Assembly (NCBI GenBank): GCA_947458675.1
Contig: CANHAW010000032.1
Span: forward strand, 1 to 11,123
Origin: Beijerinckiaceae bacterium
Lineage (GTDB): Bacteria > Pseudomonadota > Alphaproteobacteria > Rhizobiales > Beijerinckiaceae
Reading direction: 5' to 3'
DNA: 11,123 bases
Within the stretch, counting starts at the first letter, position 1. The number at the start of each line of letters is the position of its first letter. The position numbers and the translations under genes are program-made. Shown here one piece after another: positions 1 through 7,589 of the stretch. The notes under the pieces were generated by a model. It was given only the letters and a program-made list of their open reading frames with translations. It did no database searches and was not told the DNA's origin.

Positions 1-1
1 A

Positions 2-628
2 GTCGCGCGCGCCATCATCACAGCATGTCGAGATGCAATATTGGCGCGCGTCAAAGACATGTACCCGAAGGCGAATGAGACGACGCAGAAACTCACTGCC
101 AGCGATGTCGAAAAAACGCTCGTCAACGACGTGACAATATCTGTCCTCGAAGCACGCGTGAGCGGGAGGGAAACCATTATTTTCAGCCATCGAATTGGCT
201 CACAGCCTCCGTCTTTAACCGCCTTTACGGCTGCGCCGTGCGAAGCAAAACACAAGACATGTCCTTACAGGCGCACATTCGGCAGCGGCTATGAAGTCTT
301 GACACTTGAGCGGGCGAACGGCCGGATCATTTCTCAGACTTTCCACGAAAACTTTGCCAATTCTGATGCATGCCTCGATAAACTTGCGAAATATATCAAG
401 GCGCGCAATCTCTCGAATCCGAGAGCGGTTTCCCAATCTGATGTAAATGACGATCCCATTTTTTCGGGGGTCACGGTTCTCAAATATCTGAAATGGGAGA
501 TTGGCTCGGATGAACGGATGTCCGCAGCCTGCCTTCAGACAGGCTCCAATATTTCCTTTGGAATTGTAGAAACTTTATCCCGTGTGAGGGAGCTGCTCAG
601 TGAAGAAATTGACGAGGCGCTCAAATAA
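2..628 (+). CDS. Hypothetical protein, 5' end outside the window
   Basis: I do not recognise this protein. The reading frame is open to the left edge, so about 208 residues are visible and the true start may lie upstream. Internal candidates are TTG at 41 and ATG at 59, but neither has a Shine-Dalgarno sequence, and the residues before them read like ordinary protein. No signal peptide or membrane segment is visible. There are four cysteines, two of them close together (PCEAKHKTC), but no clear metal-binding motif. The C-terminus is charged and probably helical (RVRELLSEEIDEALK). Codons are richer in A/T at third positions than in the rest of the window, suggesting acquired DNA. Its 3' end overlaps, on the other strand, the last codons of an integrase relic next to a tRNA, so it is probably island cargo. 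That it is a gene is fairly likely; its function is unknown. Confidence 0.6.
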   Translation, partial: VARAIITACRDAILARVKDMYPKANETTQKLTASDVEKTLVNDVTISVLEARVSGRETIIFSHRIGSQPPSLTAFTAAPCEAKHKTCPYRRTFGSGYEVLTLERANGRIISQTFHENFANSDACLDKLAKYIKARNLSNPRAVSQSDVNDDPIFSGVTVLKYLKWEIGSDERMSAACLQTGSNISFGIVETLSRVRELLSEEIDEALK

Positions 629-716
629 AATCAGAGATGATTTGGGTCATCCGAAACGCCTCTGCTGAGGGCCGCCGAACCTGCCACTTGCCTCTATGTC
701 TGCGAATACTCGCCAT
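621..716 (-). pseudogene. N-terminal relic of a tyrosine recombinase (integrase)
   Basis: A 31-codon frame on the - strand begins MASIRRHRGKWQVR. Established knowledge: starts of the form MA-(S/T)-IR-x-(H/R)-x-GKWQ are typical of phage and genomic-island tyrosine integrases, whose N-terminal arm-binding domain opens this way. GGAG lies 6 bases before the ATG, so the translation start looks intact. After residue 14 the expected pattern (a glycine-containing turn, then S/T-x-TF) is lost and a TGA stop follows. No catalytic domain (R...HxxR...Y) is present, so it is a remnant, presumably cut by a deletion or replacement. It starts 77 bases beyond the 3' end of tRNA-Val on the same strand, the usual place for an integrase of a tRNA-integrated element. 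Alternative: chance similarity in a short frame. Confidence 0.55.
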
Positions 717-726
717 AGTCCACTCC

Positions 727-745
727 GTGTGACCAGAGTGTGACC
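727..745. repeat. Short direct repeat GTGTGACC x2, 11-bp period
   Basis: GTGTGACC occurs at 727-734 and 738-745, one near-helical turn apart, between the tRNA 3' end and the integrase relic. On the - strand it reads GGTCACAC twice, just upstream of the relic's ribosome binding site. Spacing and position fit arm-type integrase or excisionase binding sites, but that is inference. The same GTGTGA string also appears in the anticodon arm of the neighbouring tRNA (831-836). Confidence 0.4.
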
Positions 746-792
746 GCAAGTTCTGTGGCCGAACGGCTGAAGAGCTGCCCCATTGAAACAAA

Positions 793-867
793 TGGTGGGC
801 GCGACAGGGATTGAACCTGTGACCCCTCCCGTGTGAAGGGAGTGCTCTGCCGCTGAGCTACGCGCCC
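793..867 (-). tRNA. tRNA-Val (anticodon CAC)
   Basis: Read on the - strand, the gene begins GGGCGCG and ends CGCGCCC-A-CCA, forming a perfect 7-bp acceptor stem with encoded CCA (793-795). A D-arm (GCTCAGCGGCAGAGC) and a T-arm (TCACAGGTTCAATCCCTGTCG region, with GTTCAA in the loop) are clear. The anticodon stem CTCCC/GGGAG encloses the loop TTCACAC, giving anticodon CAC, which reads the valine codon GUG. Total length is 75 nt. The 3' end points left toward an integrase relic, so this gene was probably an integration site for a mobile element. Confidence 0.96.
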
Positions 868-894
868 GTTCGGACGTGGTCCGGACAGGCGGCT

Positions 895-923
895 TTGGTA
901 CGGAGCCCCCTATCCCAAGTCAA
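895..923 (-). promoter_or_regulatory. Likely promoter of tRNA-Val
   Basis: On the - strand a good -35 element TTGACT (918-923) is followed after exactly 17 bases by TACCAA (895-900), a fair -10. Transcription would start about 20 bases before the mature tRNA 5' end at 867, a normal leader length for a tRNA. The -10 match is only moderate. Confidence 0.5.
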
Positions 924-1125
924 GCAGGATCCTCAAACGGCGCCGGCTCCTGAGCGGCCTTTTGCGCGGCCAGAGGTGTTGCAATGCGGCCACGGAAGAT
1001 CGTTAAGCTTTTCTACAGGCTCAAGCTTTACTTTAGGGTCATTGCAAAGCCGGGCCGCTTTATTACAAGGCGGTGATCCAGCGGCTTTGGCTCCGCCTCC
1101 GCTTGTGGCAAATCGGGACCAAGAG

Positions 1126-1707
1126 ATGAAACTCCTCACCAAGGCCGTTGTGACGGCTGCGACCTGCCTTTTGATGGCTCTGCCGGCCAGCGCCGAGGAA
1201 ATCGGCGGCCGCTATGTCGATCTCCTCAACCTTAACCTCAAGCGCGACGGGCGCCCGCAGGCCAGCGCCATCAAGCGCGAGGTCGTCACTTTCAAGGGCA
1301 CGCAGGGACCCGGCACGATCGTGGTCGCGACTGCCGAGCGTCGGCTCTATTACGTCCTGCCCGATGGCAAGGCGATCCGCTACGGCGTCGGCGTCGGCCG
1401 GCCGGGCTTCGAATGGGGCGGCGAGCAGGCCATTTCGAACAAGCGCGAATGGCCGGATTGGCGCCCGCCGGAGCAGATGCTCAAGCGCCGCCCGGATCTG
1501 CCGCGCTATATGGCCGGCGGCCCCGAAAATCCGCTGGGCGCGCGCGCCCTGTATCTGGGCTCCTCGCTCTACCGCATCCACGGCTCGAACGAGCCCGATA
1601 CGATCGGCCAGGCGGTGTCTTCCGGCTGTATCCGCATGACAAATGACGATGTCATGGATCTCTATGAGCGCGCCAAGGTCGGCACGCGCGTGGTTGTCCT
1701 GCGCTAA
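1126..1707 (+). CDS. L,D-transpeptidase (YkuD/ErfK family), secreted
   Basis: This is a 193-residue periplasmic enzyme expected to cross-link peptidoglycan (3-3 links) or attach proteins to the wall. A Sec signal peptide spans residues 1-23, ending ASA before EE. The YkuD domain covers about residues 62-192. Its signature is complete: His152 in HGSN and the nucleophile Cys168 in SSGCIRM, followed by Arg170. The frame is open upstream to 895, but the ATG at 1126 is chosen because the signal peptide starts exactly there, and upstream residues look non-coding (tRNA-proximal intergenic DNA). The ribosome site is weak (GGGA about 7 bases upstream). The gene stands alone: a divergent tRNA is upstream, and a strong terminator shared with a convergent gene follows. 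Length is typical for short single-domain alphaproteobacterial members, which often occur in several copies per genome, so no specific symbol is given. Confidence 0.93.
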   Translation: MKLLTKAVVTAATCLLMALPASAEEIGGRYVDLLNLNLKRDGRPQASAIKREVVTFKGTQGPGTIVVATAERRLYYVLPDGKAIRYGVGVGRPGFEWGGEQAISNKREWPDWRPPEQMLKRRPDLPRYMAGGPENPLGARALYLGSSLYRIHGSNEPDTIGQAVSSGCIRMTNDDVMDLYERAKVGTRVVVLR

Positions 1708-1727
1708 CCGGACCAGACAGATCTGAC

Positions 1728-1757
1728 AAAAAAAGGCCGGGGCGACCCGGCCTTTTT
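1728..1757. terminator. Bidirectional rho-independent terminator
   Basis: An 11-bp perfect stem, AAAAGGCCGGG (1731-1741) with CCCGGCCTTTT (1746-1756), encloses a GCGA loop. It has a T run on one side and an A run on the other, so it can stop transcription from both directions. It lies 20 bases after the L,D-transpeptidase stop and touches the stop codon of the convergent zinc-ribbon gene. Confidence 0.93.
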
Positions 1758-2047
1758 CATGCGCTGGCGTCGCCGGAACCGAAAAACTCATCCGACATGG
1801 CGCTGGCAGATTGAAAGACGAGCAGATCGCCGGCGGCATATCGATTTTCCGACCCGCAGGCCGGGCAGGCCACTTCAAACAGGCCATCGCCCATGGGCTC
1901 GACCTCGCCATCCCCGGTCGGCTCGTCCATGATGGCAAAGGTCTCGTAACAGGCATGGCAGCGGAAGCCGAGATACCAATTGCCGGGGACGAGGTGCGCC
2001 ACGACCGGGGGTTTGAACAGGCCTCTGAACTCCAGTTCCGCCCCCAT
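1757..2047 (-). CDS. Small zinc-ribbon-like hypothetical protein
   Basis: This is a 96-residue soluble protein with two CxxC knuckles (Cys30/Cys33 in RCHAC and Cys61/Cys64 in CPACGSE), about 27 residues apart. That is the spacing of a zinc ribbon or rubredoxin-like metal site. The second knuckle is followed by an aromatic/acidic tail. I do not recognise a named family; the layout suggests a structural zinc and perhaps nucleic-acid or protein binding, which is inference. A longer frame reaches 2098, but the ATG at 2047 is preferred because GAGGAGAG lies 6 bases upstream, while the upstream ATGs lack a ribosome site. It is divergent from moaA and convergent with the L,D-transpeptidase gene; its stop codon adjoins the shared terminator. 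Confidence 0.75.
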   Translation of the reverse strand: MGAELEFRGLFKPPVVAHLVPGNWYLGFRCHACYETFAIMDEPTGDGEVEPMGDGLFEVACPACGSENRYAAGDLLVFQSASAMSDEFFGSGDASA

Positions 2048-2134
2048 GGGCCCCTCTCCTCGCCGATTGAGCGGAAATAAGCCGCCGTTCCCCATCAACT
2101 TGGGGCGATCACACCCGTTCCCGGCGGCAAGCCA

Positions 2135-2165
2135 TTGAACCGGCGCGCCGGTTAGGCAATATATC
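2135..2165 (+). promoter_or_regulatory. Possible moaA promoter containing a palindrome
   Basis: TTGAAC (2135-2140) is a good -35 match. TATATC (2160-2165) could be the -10 after a 19-bp spacer, or AATATA (2158-2163) after 17 bp. Transcription would then start at about 2170-2172, at or next to the moaA ATG, so the mRNA may have no leader. This agrees with the absence of a Shine-Dalgarno sequence there. Confidence 0.4.
2138..2153. repeat. Perfect 16-bp palindrome upstream of moaA
   Basis: AACCGGCGCGCCGGTT is fully self-complementary and ends 16 bases before the moaA ATG, inside the spacer of the proposed promoter. It could be an operator for a dimeric repressor or activator. If transcription starts further upstream, it could instead be an mRNA hairpin. 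No regulator gene is nearby. Confidence 0.6.
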
Positions 2166-2169
2166 CGGT

Positions 2170-3204
2170 ATGATATTGCGCTCTGAAACTGCCAGCCCGT
2201 CTCCTGCCGCCCCGCTCATCGATCCGTTCGGGCGGGCGATCAGCTATATTCGCGTCTCGGTCACCGACCGCTGCGATTTCCGCTGTGTCTATTGCATGTC
2301 GGAAGACATGAATTTCCTGCCCAAGCGCGACCTGCTCACGCTGGAGGAGCTCGATCGCCTCTGCTCGGCTTTCGTCGCCCGCGGCACGAAGAAAATCCGC
2401 ATCACCGGCGGCGAGCCGCTTGTGCGGCGTGACATCATGACCCTGTTCCACTCGCTCGGCCGCCATCTTGAGAGCGGCGCGCTCGAAGAACTGACGGTGA
2501 CGACCAATGGTTCGCAGCTCGCCAAATATGCGAAGGAGCTTGCAGCCTGCGGCGTGAAGCGCATCAATGTGTCGCTCGATACGCTCGATCAAGACAAATT
2601 CCGCAGCATCACGCGCTGGGGCGATCTGGCCAAAGTGCTGGAAGGGATCGATGCTGCACAACAGGCCGGCCTGTCGATCAAGATCAATGCCGTCGCCCTG
2701 AAAGGTTTTAATGAAGACGAAGCCCCGCAGATGATCCGCTGGGCGCATGAACGCGGCATGGACATGACCTTTATCGAAGTCATGCCGCTGGGCGAGATCG
2801 ATGATGCGCGTGTCGATCAATATTTGCCGCTGACGCAATTGCGCGCGCAATTGCTCGATCACTTCACGCTCGAAGAAAGCAGCCACAAGACAGGCGGCCC
2901 GGCCCGCTACACGCGTGTCAAGGAAACCGGCGGGCTCCTGGGCTTCATCACGCCGCTCACGCATAATTTCTGCGAAGGCTGCAATCGCGTCCGCGTCACC
3001 TGCACGGGCACGCTTTACATGTGCCTGGGACAGGAAGATGCAGCCGATCTGCGTGCGCCCCTGCGGGCGTCGGAATCCAATGAGCCTTTGTTCCGCGCAA
3101 TGGAGGAAGCCATTGCACGCAAACCCAAGGGCCATGATTTCGTCATCGACCGCACAACACGCATGCCTGCCGTCGGCCGGCACATGAGCGTCACAGGCGG
3201 TTGA
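2170..3204 (+). CDS. moaA: GTP 3',8-cyclase MoaA (molybdenum cofactor biosynthesis)
   Basis: MoaA is a cytoplasmic radical-SAM enzyme. It converts GTP to 3',8-cyclo-7,8-dihydro-GTP, which MoaC turns into cyclic pyranopterin monophosphate, the first step of molybdenum cofactor synthesis. At 344 residues it has normal length. The radical-SAM cluster motif CxxxCxxC is Cys35, Cys39, Cys42. The SAM-binding GGEP motif is at 80-83. The C-terminal GTP-binding cluster is C-x2-C-x13-C (Cys268, Cys271, Cys285), with the arginines of RVR between them. The protein ends in Gly-Gly, as MoaA does; that tail is needed for activity. The start at 2170 leaves the usual roughly 25 residues before the core, though no ribosome site is visible. 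The 3' end overlaps the next gene (permease) by 4 bases, so they are probably co-transcribed. No other moa genes are in the window. Confidence 0.97.
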   Translation: MILRSETASPSPAAPLIDPFGRAISYIRVSVTDRCDFRCVYCMSEDMNFLPKRDLLTLEELDRLCSAFVARGTKKIRITGGEPLVRRDIMTLFHSLGRHLESGALEELTVTTNGSQLAKYAKELAACGVKRINVSLDTLDQDKFRSITRWGDLAKVLEGIDAAQQAGLSIKINAVALKGFNEDEAPQMIRWAHERGMDMTFIEVMPLGEIDDARVDQYLPLTQLRAQLLDHFTLEESSHKTGGPARYTRVKETGGLLGFITPLTHNFCEGCNRVRVTCTGTLYMCLGQEDAADLRAPLRASESNEPLFRAMEEAIARKPKGHDFVIDRTTRMPAVGRHMSVTGG

Positions 3205-4112
3205 GCCTGTCGGTGACCAATCAATCCTGGATCAACCGCCGCGGCATGATCGCAATGACCGGCGCCACAGCCGGTTTCGCAGTCAATGATGCGATGATGA
3301 AACATCTCGTCGTTGTCATGCCTTTGTCCCAGTCCGTCGTCCTGCGCGGCCTCGTCACGATTGCGCTCGCCTTCGTAATCCTTCTCTGGCAGGGCCATGG
3401 CGCGCGGCTGGGCGACATCTGGCGACGCGAAGTCATATTGCGGGCCGTGCTCGAGGCATCTGTCGTCATCACCTATATGCAAGCATTGCGTGAAATTCCG
3501 CTCGGCCTTGCAACTGCGATCCTGCAGGCGACGCCGCTGATGATGACCGCTTGCGCGGCTGTTATCGGCCGCGAAACAGTTGGCATGGCGCGCTGGCTCG
3601 CCGTCATTATCGGTTTTGCCGGCGTGATGATGATCGTGCAGCCCGATGCGCAGGGCATATCGCCGGCCATGGCTCTCGCCGTCCTGACGGCGGTCTTTGT
3701 CACCGCGCGCGATCTTTCCAATCGCATCGTGCCCCCACATGTGCCCCTCTTCACCATCGTGCTTGCCGCATCGATTGCCAATGTTGCGAGCGGTGCTGCT
3801 TTCAGTCTCGGCGAAACAGAGCCCTGGCGCATGCCTGACCTGTTTGAAACGCTGCTGACGCTGGGCGCCGCGCTCTTCGTTCTGGCATCCACCGCATTGA
3901 TCACAACGGCGTTCCGGGGCACGGAAGTCTCAGCGGTTTCACCTTTTCGTTATGTCGGCGTACCGGTGGCCCTTGTCATCGGCGCTTTCGCCTGGGGGGA
4001 AACCCCCAATCTGCTGGCCGGCGCCGGCATTGTACTGGTGATCGGCGCGGGTCTTTTCGCCATGCAGGATGAGGCGCGACGCGCCCGCCTCGCCCCGCCA
4101 TCGACACGCTAA
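3201..4112 (+). CDS. DMT-superfamily permease with two EamA domains
   Basis: This 303-residue inner-membrane protein has about ten hydrophobic segments in two EamA repeats (roughly residues 17-147 and 155-287). Typical signatures are [18 protein letters not shown] at the end of the first repeat, and [21 protein letters not shown] in the second half. Members export or import metabolites such as amino acids, nucleotides or vitamins; the substrate cannot be read from the sequence. The start is uncertain. TTG at 3201 overlaps the moaA stop (TTGA) and suggests translational coupling; ATG at 3246 is an alternative just before the first membrane segment, also without a clear ribosome site. No terminator is visible between it and moaA, so it probably shares that transcript, but no functional link to molybdenum cofactor follows from this. 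Confidence 0.88.
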   Translation: MSLSVTNQSWINRRGMIAMTGATAGFAVNDAMMKHLVVVMPLSQSVVLRGLVTIALAFVILLWQGHGARLGDIWRREVILRAVLEASVVITYMQALREIPLGLATAILQATPLMMTACAAVIGRETVGMARWLAVIIGFAGVMMIVQPDAQGISPAMALAVLTAVFVTARDLSNRIVPPHVPLFTIVLAASIANVASGAAFSLGETEPWRMPDLFETLLTLGAALFVLASTALITTAFRGTEVSAVSPFRYVGVPVALVIGAFAWGETPNLLAGAGIVLVIGAGLFAMQDEARRARLAPPSTR

Positions 4113-4171
4113 AGTATGACGCTTGCCGCGCTGGTAGCCTTTGGTATGAGGTGTTAGGTCTCTAAGACTTT

Positions 4172-4186
4172 CGAGGCTGCGCCTCG
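4172..4186. repeat. Small hairpin before the TRAP permease genes
   Basis: CGAGGC-TGC-GCCTCG is a perfect 6-bp inverted repeat with a 3-base loop, 16 bases before the dctQ-like start and just ahead of its GGAAGGGG ribosome site. It has no T run. It might shape the 5' leader or belong to the end of the upstream transcript. Confidence 0.45.
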
Positions 4187-4202
4187 CGCGGAAGGGGATG
4201 CC

Positions 4203-4742
4203 ATGCAAAGCTTGCTTGCCGCGAGCCGGTTTGTCGATCGCCTGAATTCTTTCTTCGGGCGCATTTGCGAATTCCTTGTTCTGCTCGTCTGCTTCATCAG
4301 CGCCGGCAATGCGCTGATGCGCTACACGCTGAACTATAGTTCGAACGCCTATCTCGAAATCCAATGGTATATTTTCGGCGGCGTGGTCCTGCTCGGTGCG
4401 GCCTATACATTCCTGCGCAATGAACATGTGCGTGTCGATGTGCTCTATTCGCAGCTCAGCGATCGCGGGCGCATTCTGATCGATCTGTTTGGCATTATCG
4501 TTTTTCTCCTGCCCGCGACCGCTCTTCTGGCCTATCTGAGCTGGCCGTTTTTCCTCTCCTCTTTCCGCAGCGGCGAAGTTTCGATGAATGCCGGCGGGCT
4601 CATTCTCTGGCCGGCGAAGATTCTTCTGCCGGTCGGCTTTTCATTGCTGTTTCTTCAGGGCCTGTCGGAACTGGTCAAGCGCATGGCAGCTCTTGCAGGG
4701 GTGATTTCAATCGACACCAAATATGAAAAGCCGCTTCAATAA
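4203..4742 (+). CDS. TRAP transporter small permease (DctQ family)
   Basis: This is the small membrane subunit of a tripartite ATP-independent periplasmic transporter. It partners with the large subunit encoded directly downstream. At 179 residues it shows the four expected membrane segments (about 20-42, 53-72, 92-113, 137-157). It also shows the family motif NEHVRVDVLY (73-82) after the second segment, which marks DctQ proteins. The start has a strong GGAAGGGG ribosome site 6 bases upstream. It sits 27 bases before the large permease gene on the same strand, a clear two-gene operon. The subtype (mannitol/chloroaromatic group, COG4665-like) is inferred from the TakP-like binding protein nearby. 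Confidence 0.93.
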   Translation: MQSLLAASRFVDRLNSFFGRICEFLVLLVCFISAGNALMRYTLNYSSNAYLEIQWYIFGGVVLLGAAYTFLRNEHVRVDVLYSQLSDRGRILIDLFGIIVFLLPATALLAYLSWPFFLSSFRSGEVSMNAGGLILWPAKILLPVGFSLLFLQGLSELVKRMAALAGVISIDTKYEKPLQ

Positions 4743-4769
4743 ACACGTGACGTCAGGAAATATCGCTGC

Positions 4770-6173
4770 ATGTTCTCACATGGTGTAATGCCACCCCTGA
4801 TGTTTGCCGGCATGATCGCCTTCATGCTGATCGGCTTTCCTGTGGCTTTTTCACTGGCAGCTGTCGGCCTGTTCTTCGGCCTGCTCGGCATATTCACGCA
4901 GCATTTCGAATGGAGCTTTCTGCAGGCTTTGCCGCTGCGCGTCTTCGGCATTATCGGCAACGACCTTTTGCTGGCCATCCCCTTCTTCACCTTGATGGGG
5001 GCTATCCTCGAGCGTTGCGGACTGGCCGAAGATATTCTTGAGGGCACGGGACAATTGTTTGGCTCGCTGCCCGGCGGCCTGGCTGTCGCAGTCATTCTGG
5101 TCGGCGCAGTGCTTGGCGCCATCACCGGCACGGTGGCGGCCTCGGTGATTGCCATGGGCGTGATCTCGCTGCCCATCATGATGCGCTATGGCTATGATCA
5201 GAAATTGGCGACCGGCGTCATTGCGGCGTCGGGCACAATCACACAGCTCATTCCGCCATCGCTCGTTCTCGTCGTTCTGGCCGACCAGCTCGGCAAATCG
5301 GTTGGCGACATGTATGCGGGAGCGATCGGCCCCTCGCTGCTGCAGGTGACGATCTTCCTTCTCTATATTGCGGGCGTCGCCATCATGCGCCCGCACCTCA
5401 TGCCGCCCATTCCACAATCGGCGCGCGAACCCATGGGCTGGAAACTGATCAGCCGCATCCTTTGGGGCATGATCCCCTCGCTTGCGCTGATCTTTCTTGT
5501 TCTGGGCACGATTTTCATCGGCCTGGCGACGCCCACAGAGGCCGGCGCATTGGGTGCTGTCGGCGCCATGGGGCTGGCTGCCATGCACCGCCGCCTGACA
5601 TGGGATCTCGTCAAACAGGCCATGGCCTCGACTTCGACGCTGACCGCCATGGTGATTTTCATCCTGATCGGCTCGACTGTCTTTACCCTCATCTTTCAGG
5701 GATTGAACGGCGGCCGCTGGATCGAACATATGCTGGCAGGCCTGCCCGGCGGTCAGATCGGCTTCCTGATCTTCGTCAATATTTTCATCTTCATCCTCGC
5801 CTTCTTCCTCGATTTTTTCGAAATCGCCTTCATCGTCATTCCGCTGCTGGCGCCGGTGGCGGTGAAACTGGGCATCGATCTCATCTGGTTCGGCGTGCTG
5901 ATCTGCGTGAATATGCAGACAAGCTTCATGCATCCGCCTTTCGGCTTCGCATTGTTTTACTTGCGCGGCATTGCGCCGCCCGAGATCAAGAGCCGCGACA
6001 TTTATCTGGGCGCAATCCCGTGGGTGATCATGCAGCTCATTCTCGTGGCCATTGTGATCTTCTGGCCGGAATCGGTGACCTCATGGCTCGACAATGGGCC
6101 AAAGGTCGATCCAAGCACGATCCAGATCGATGTTCCGGCCATCAGCGATCTGCCGACAGAATTGAAATTCTGA
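4770..6173 (+). CDS. TRAP transporter large permease (DctM family)
   Basis: This is the 12-segment transport subunit that moves the substrate across the inner membrane, driven by a sodium or proton gradient. At 467 residues it is slightly longer than many DctM proteins because of a soluble C-terminal tail of about 35 residues after the last membrane segment. That length is common in the mannitol/chloroaromatic-type group. Visible family features include GFPVAFSLAAVGL near the N-terminus, AIPFFTLMGAILERCGLA, the GTVAASVIAMGVISLP segment, the re-entrant PPSLVLVVLADQLG, and ATPTEAGALGAVGA in the middle. AGGAAA about 11 bases upstream may be the ribosome site. Directly after the stop comes a bidirectional terminator shared with the convergent binding-protein gene, an uncommon split of a TRAP locus. 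Confidence 0.95.
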   Translation: MFSHGVMPPLMFAGMIAFMLIGFPVAFSLAAVGLFFGLLGIFTQHFEWSFLQALPLRVFGIIGNDLLLAIPFFTLMGAILERCGLAEDILEGTGQLFGSLPGGLAVAVILVGAVLGAITGTVAASVIAMGVISLPIMMRYGYDQKLATGVIAASGTITQLIPPSLVLVVLADQLGKSVGDMYAGAIGPSLLQVTIFLLYIAGVAIMRPHLMPPIPQSAREPMGWKLISRILWGMIPSLALIFLVLGTIFIGLATPTEAGALGAVGAMGLAAMHRRLTWDLVKQAMASTSTLTAMVIFILIGSTVFTLIFQGLNGGRWIEHMLAGLPGGQIGFLIFVNIFIFILAFFLDFFEIAFIVIPLLAPVAVKLGIDLIWFGVLICVNMQTSFMHPPFGFALFYLRGIAPPEIKSRDIYLGAIPWVIMQLILVAIVIFWPESVTSWLDNGPKVDPSTIQIDVPAISDLPTELKF

Positions 6174-6192
6174 AACGCCTGAAGACAGACAT

Positions 6193-6229
6193 AAAAAAAG
6201 CCCCGGACTTTCGTCCGGGGCTTTTCTTT
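6193..6229. terminator. Bidirectional rho-independent terminator
   Basis: A perfect 13-bp stem (6196-6208 with 6213-6225), with core GCCCCGGAC/GTCCGGGGC, closes a TTTC loop. It is flanked by an A run on the left and T-rich bases on the right. It lies 19 bases after the dctM-like stop and 11 bases from the convergent binding-protein stop, so it serves both genes. Confidence 0.95.
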
Positions 6230-6240
6230 CATAAGTCTGG

Positions 6241-7584
<1,344 letters not shown>

Positions 7585-7589
7585 TCAAT

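Noticed and set aside
895..1125. N-terminal extension of the L,D-transpeptidase frame
   Set aside because: The signal peptide begins precisely at 1126, and the extension would cover the predicted tRNA promoter region.
1063..1956. 297-codon frame on the - strand across the L,D-transpeptidase
   Set aside because: It lies opposite a gene with a complete catalytic motif and crosses a strong terminator; its residues are Arg/Ala-rich with no family features, as expected from the reverse of a high-GC gene.
2090..2105. CCCCA-TCAACT-TGGGG hairpin between the zinc-ribbon gene and moaA
   Set aside because: Only 5 bp of stem, common by chance in GC-rich DNA, with no T run; not listed as a feature.
2152..3183. 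343-codon frame on the - strand opposite moaA
   Set aside because: It is a shadow of a certain radical-SAM gene in a high-GC genome; no start signal or domain.
4851..5933. 360-codon frame on the - strand opposite the TRAP large permease
   Set aside because: The composition (Asp, Glu, Gln, His, Arg rich) is the mirror of membrane codons; no recognisable domain.
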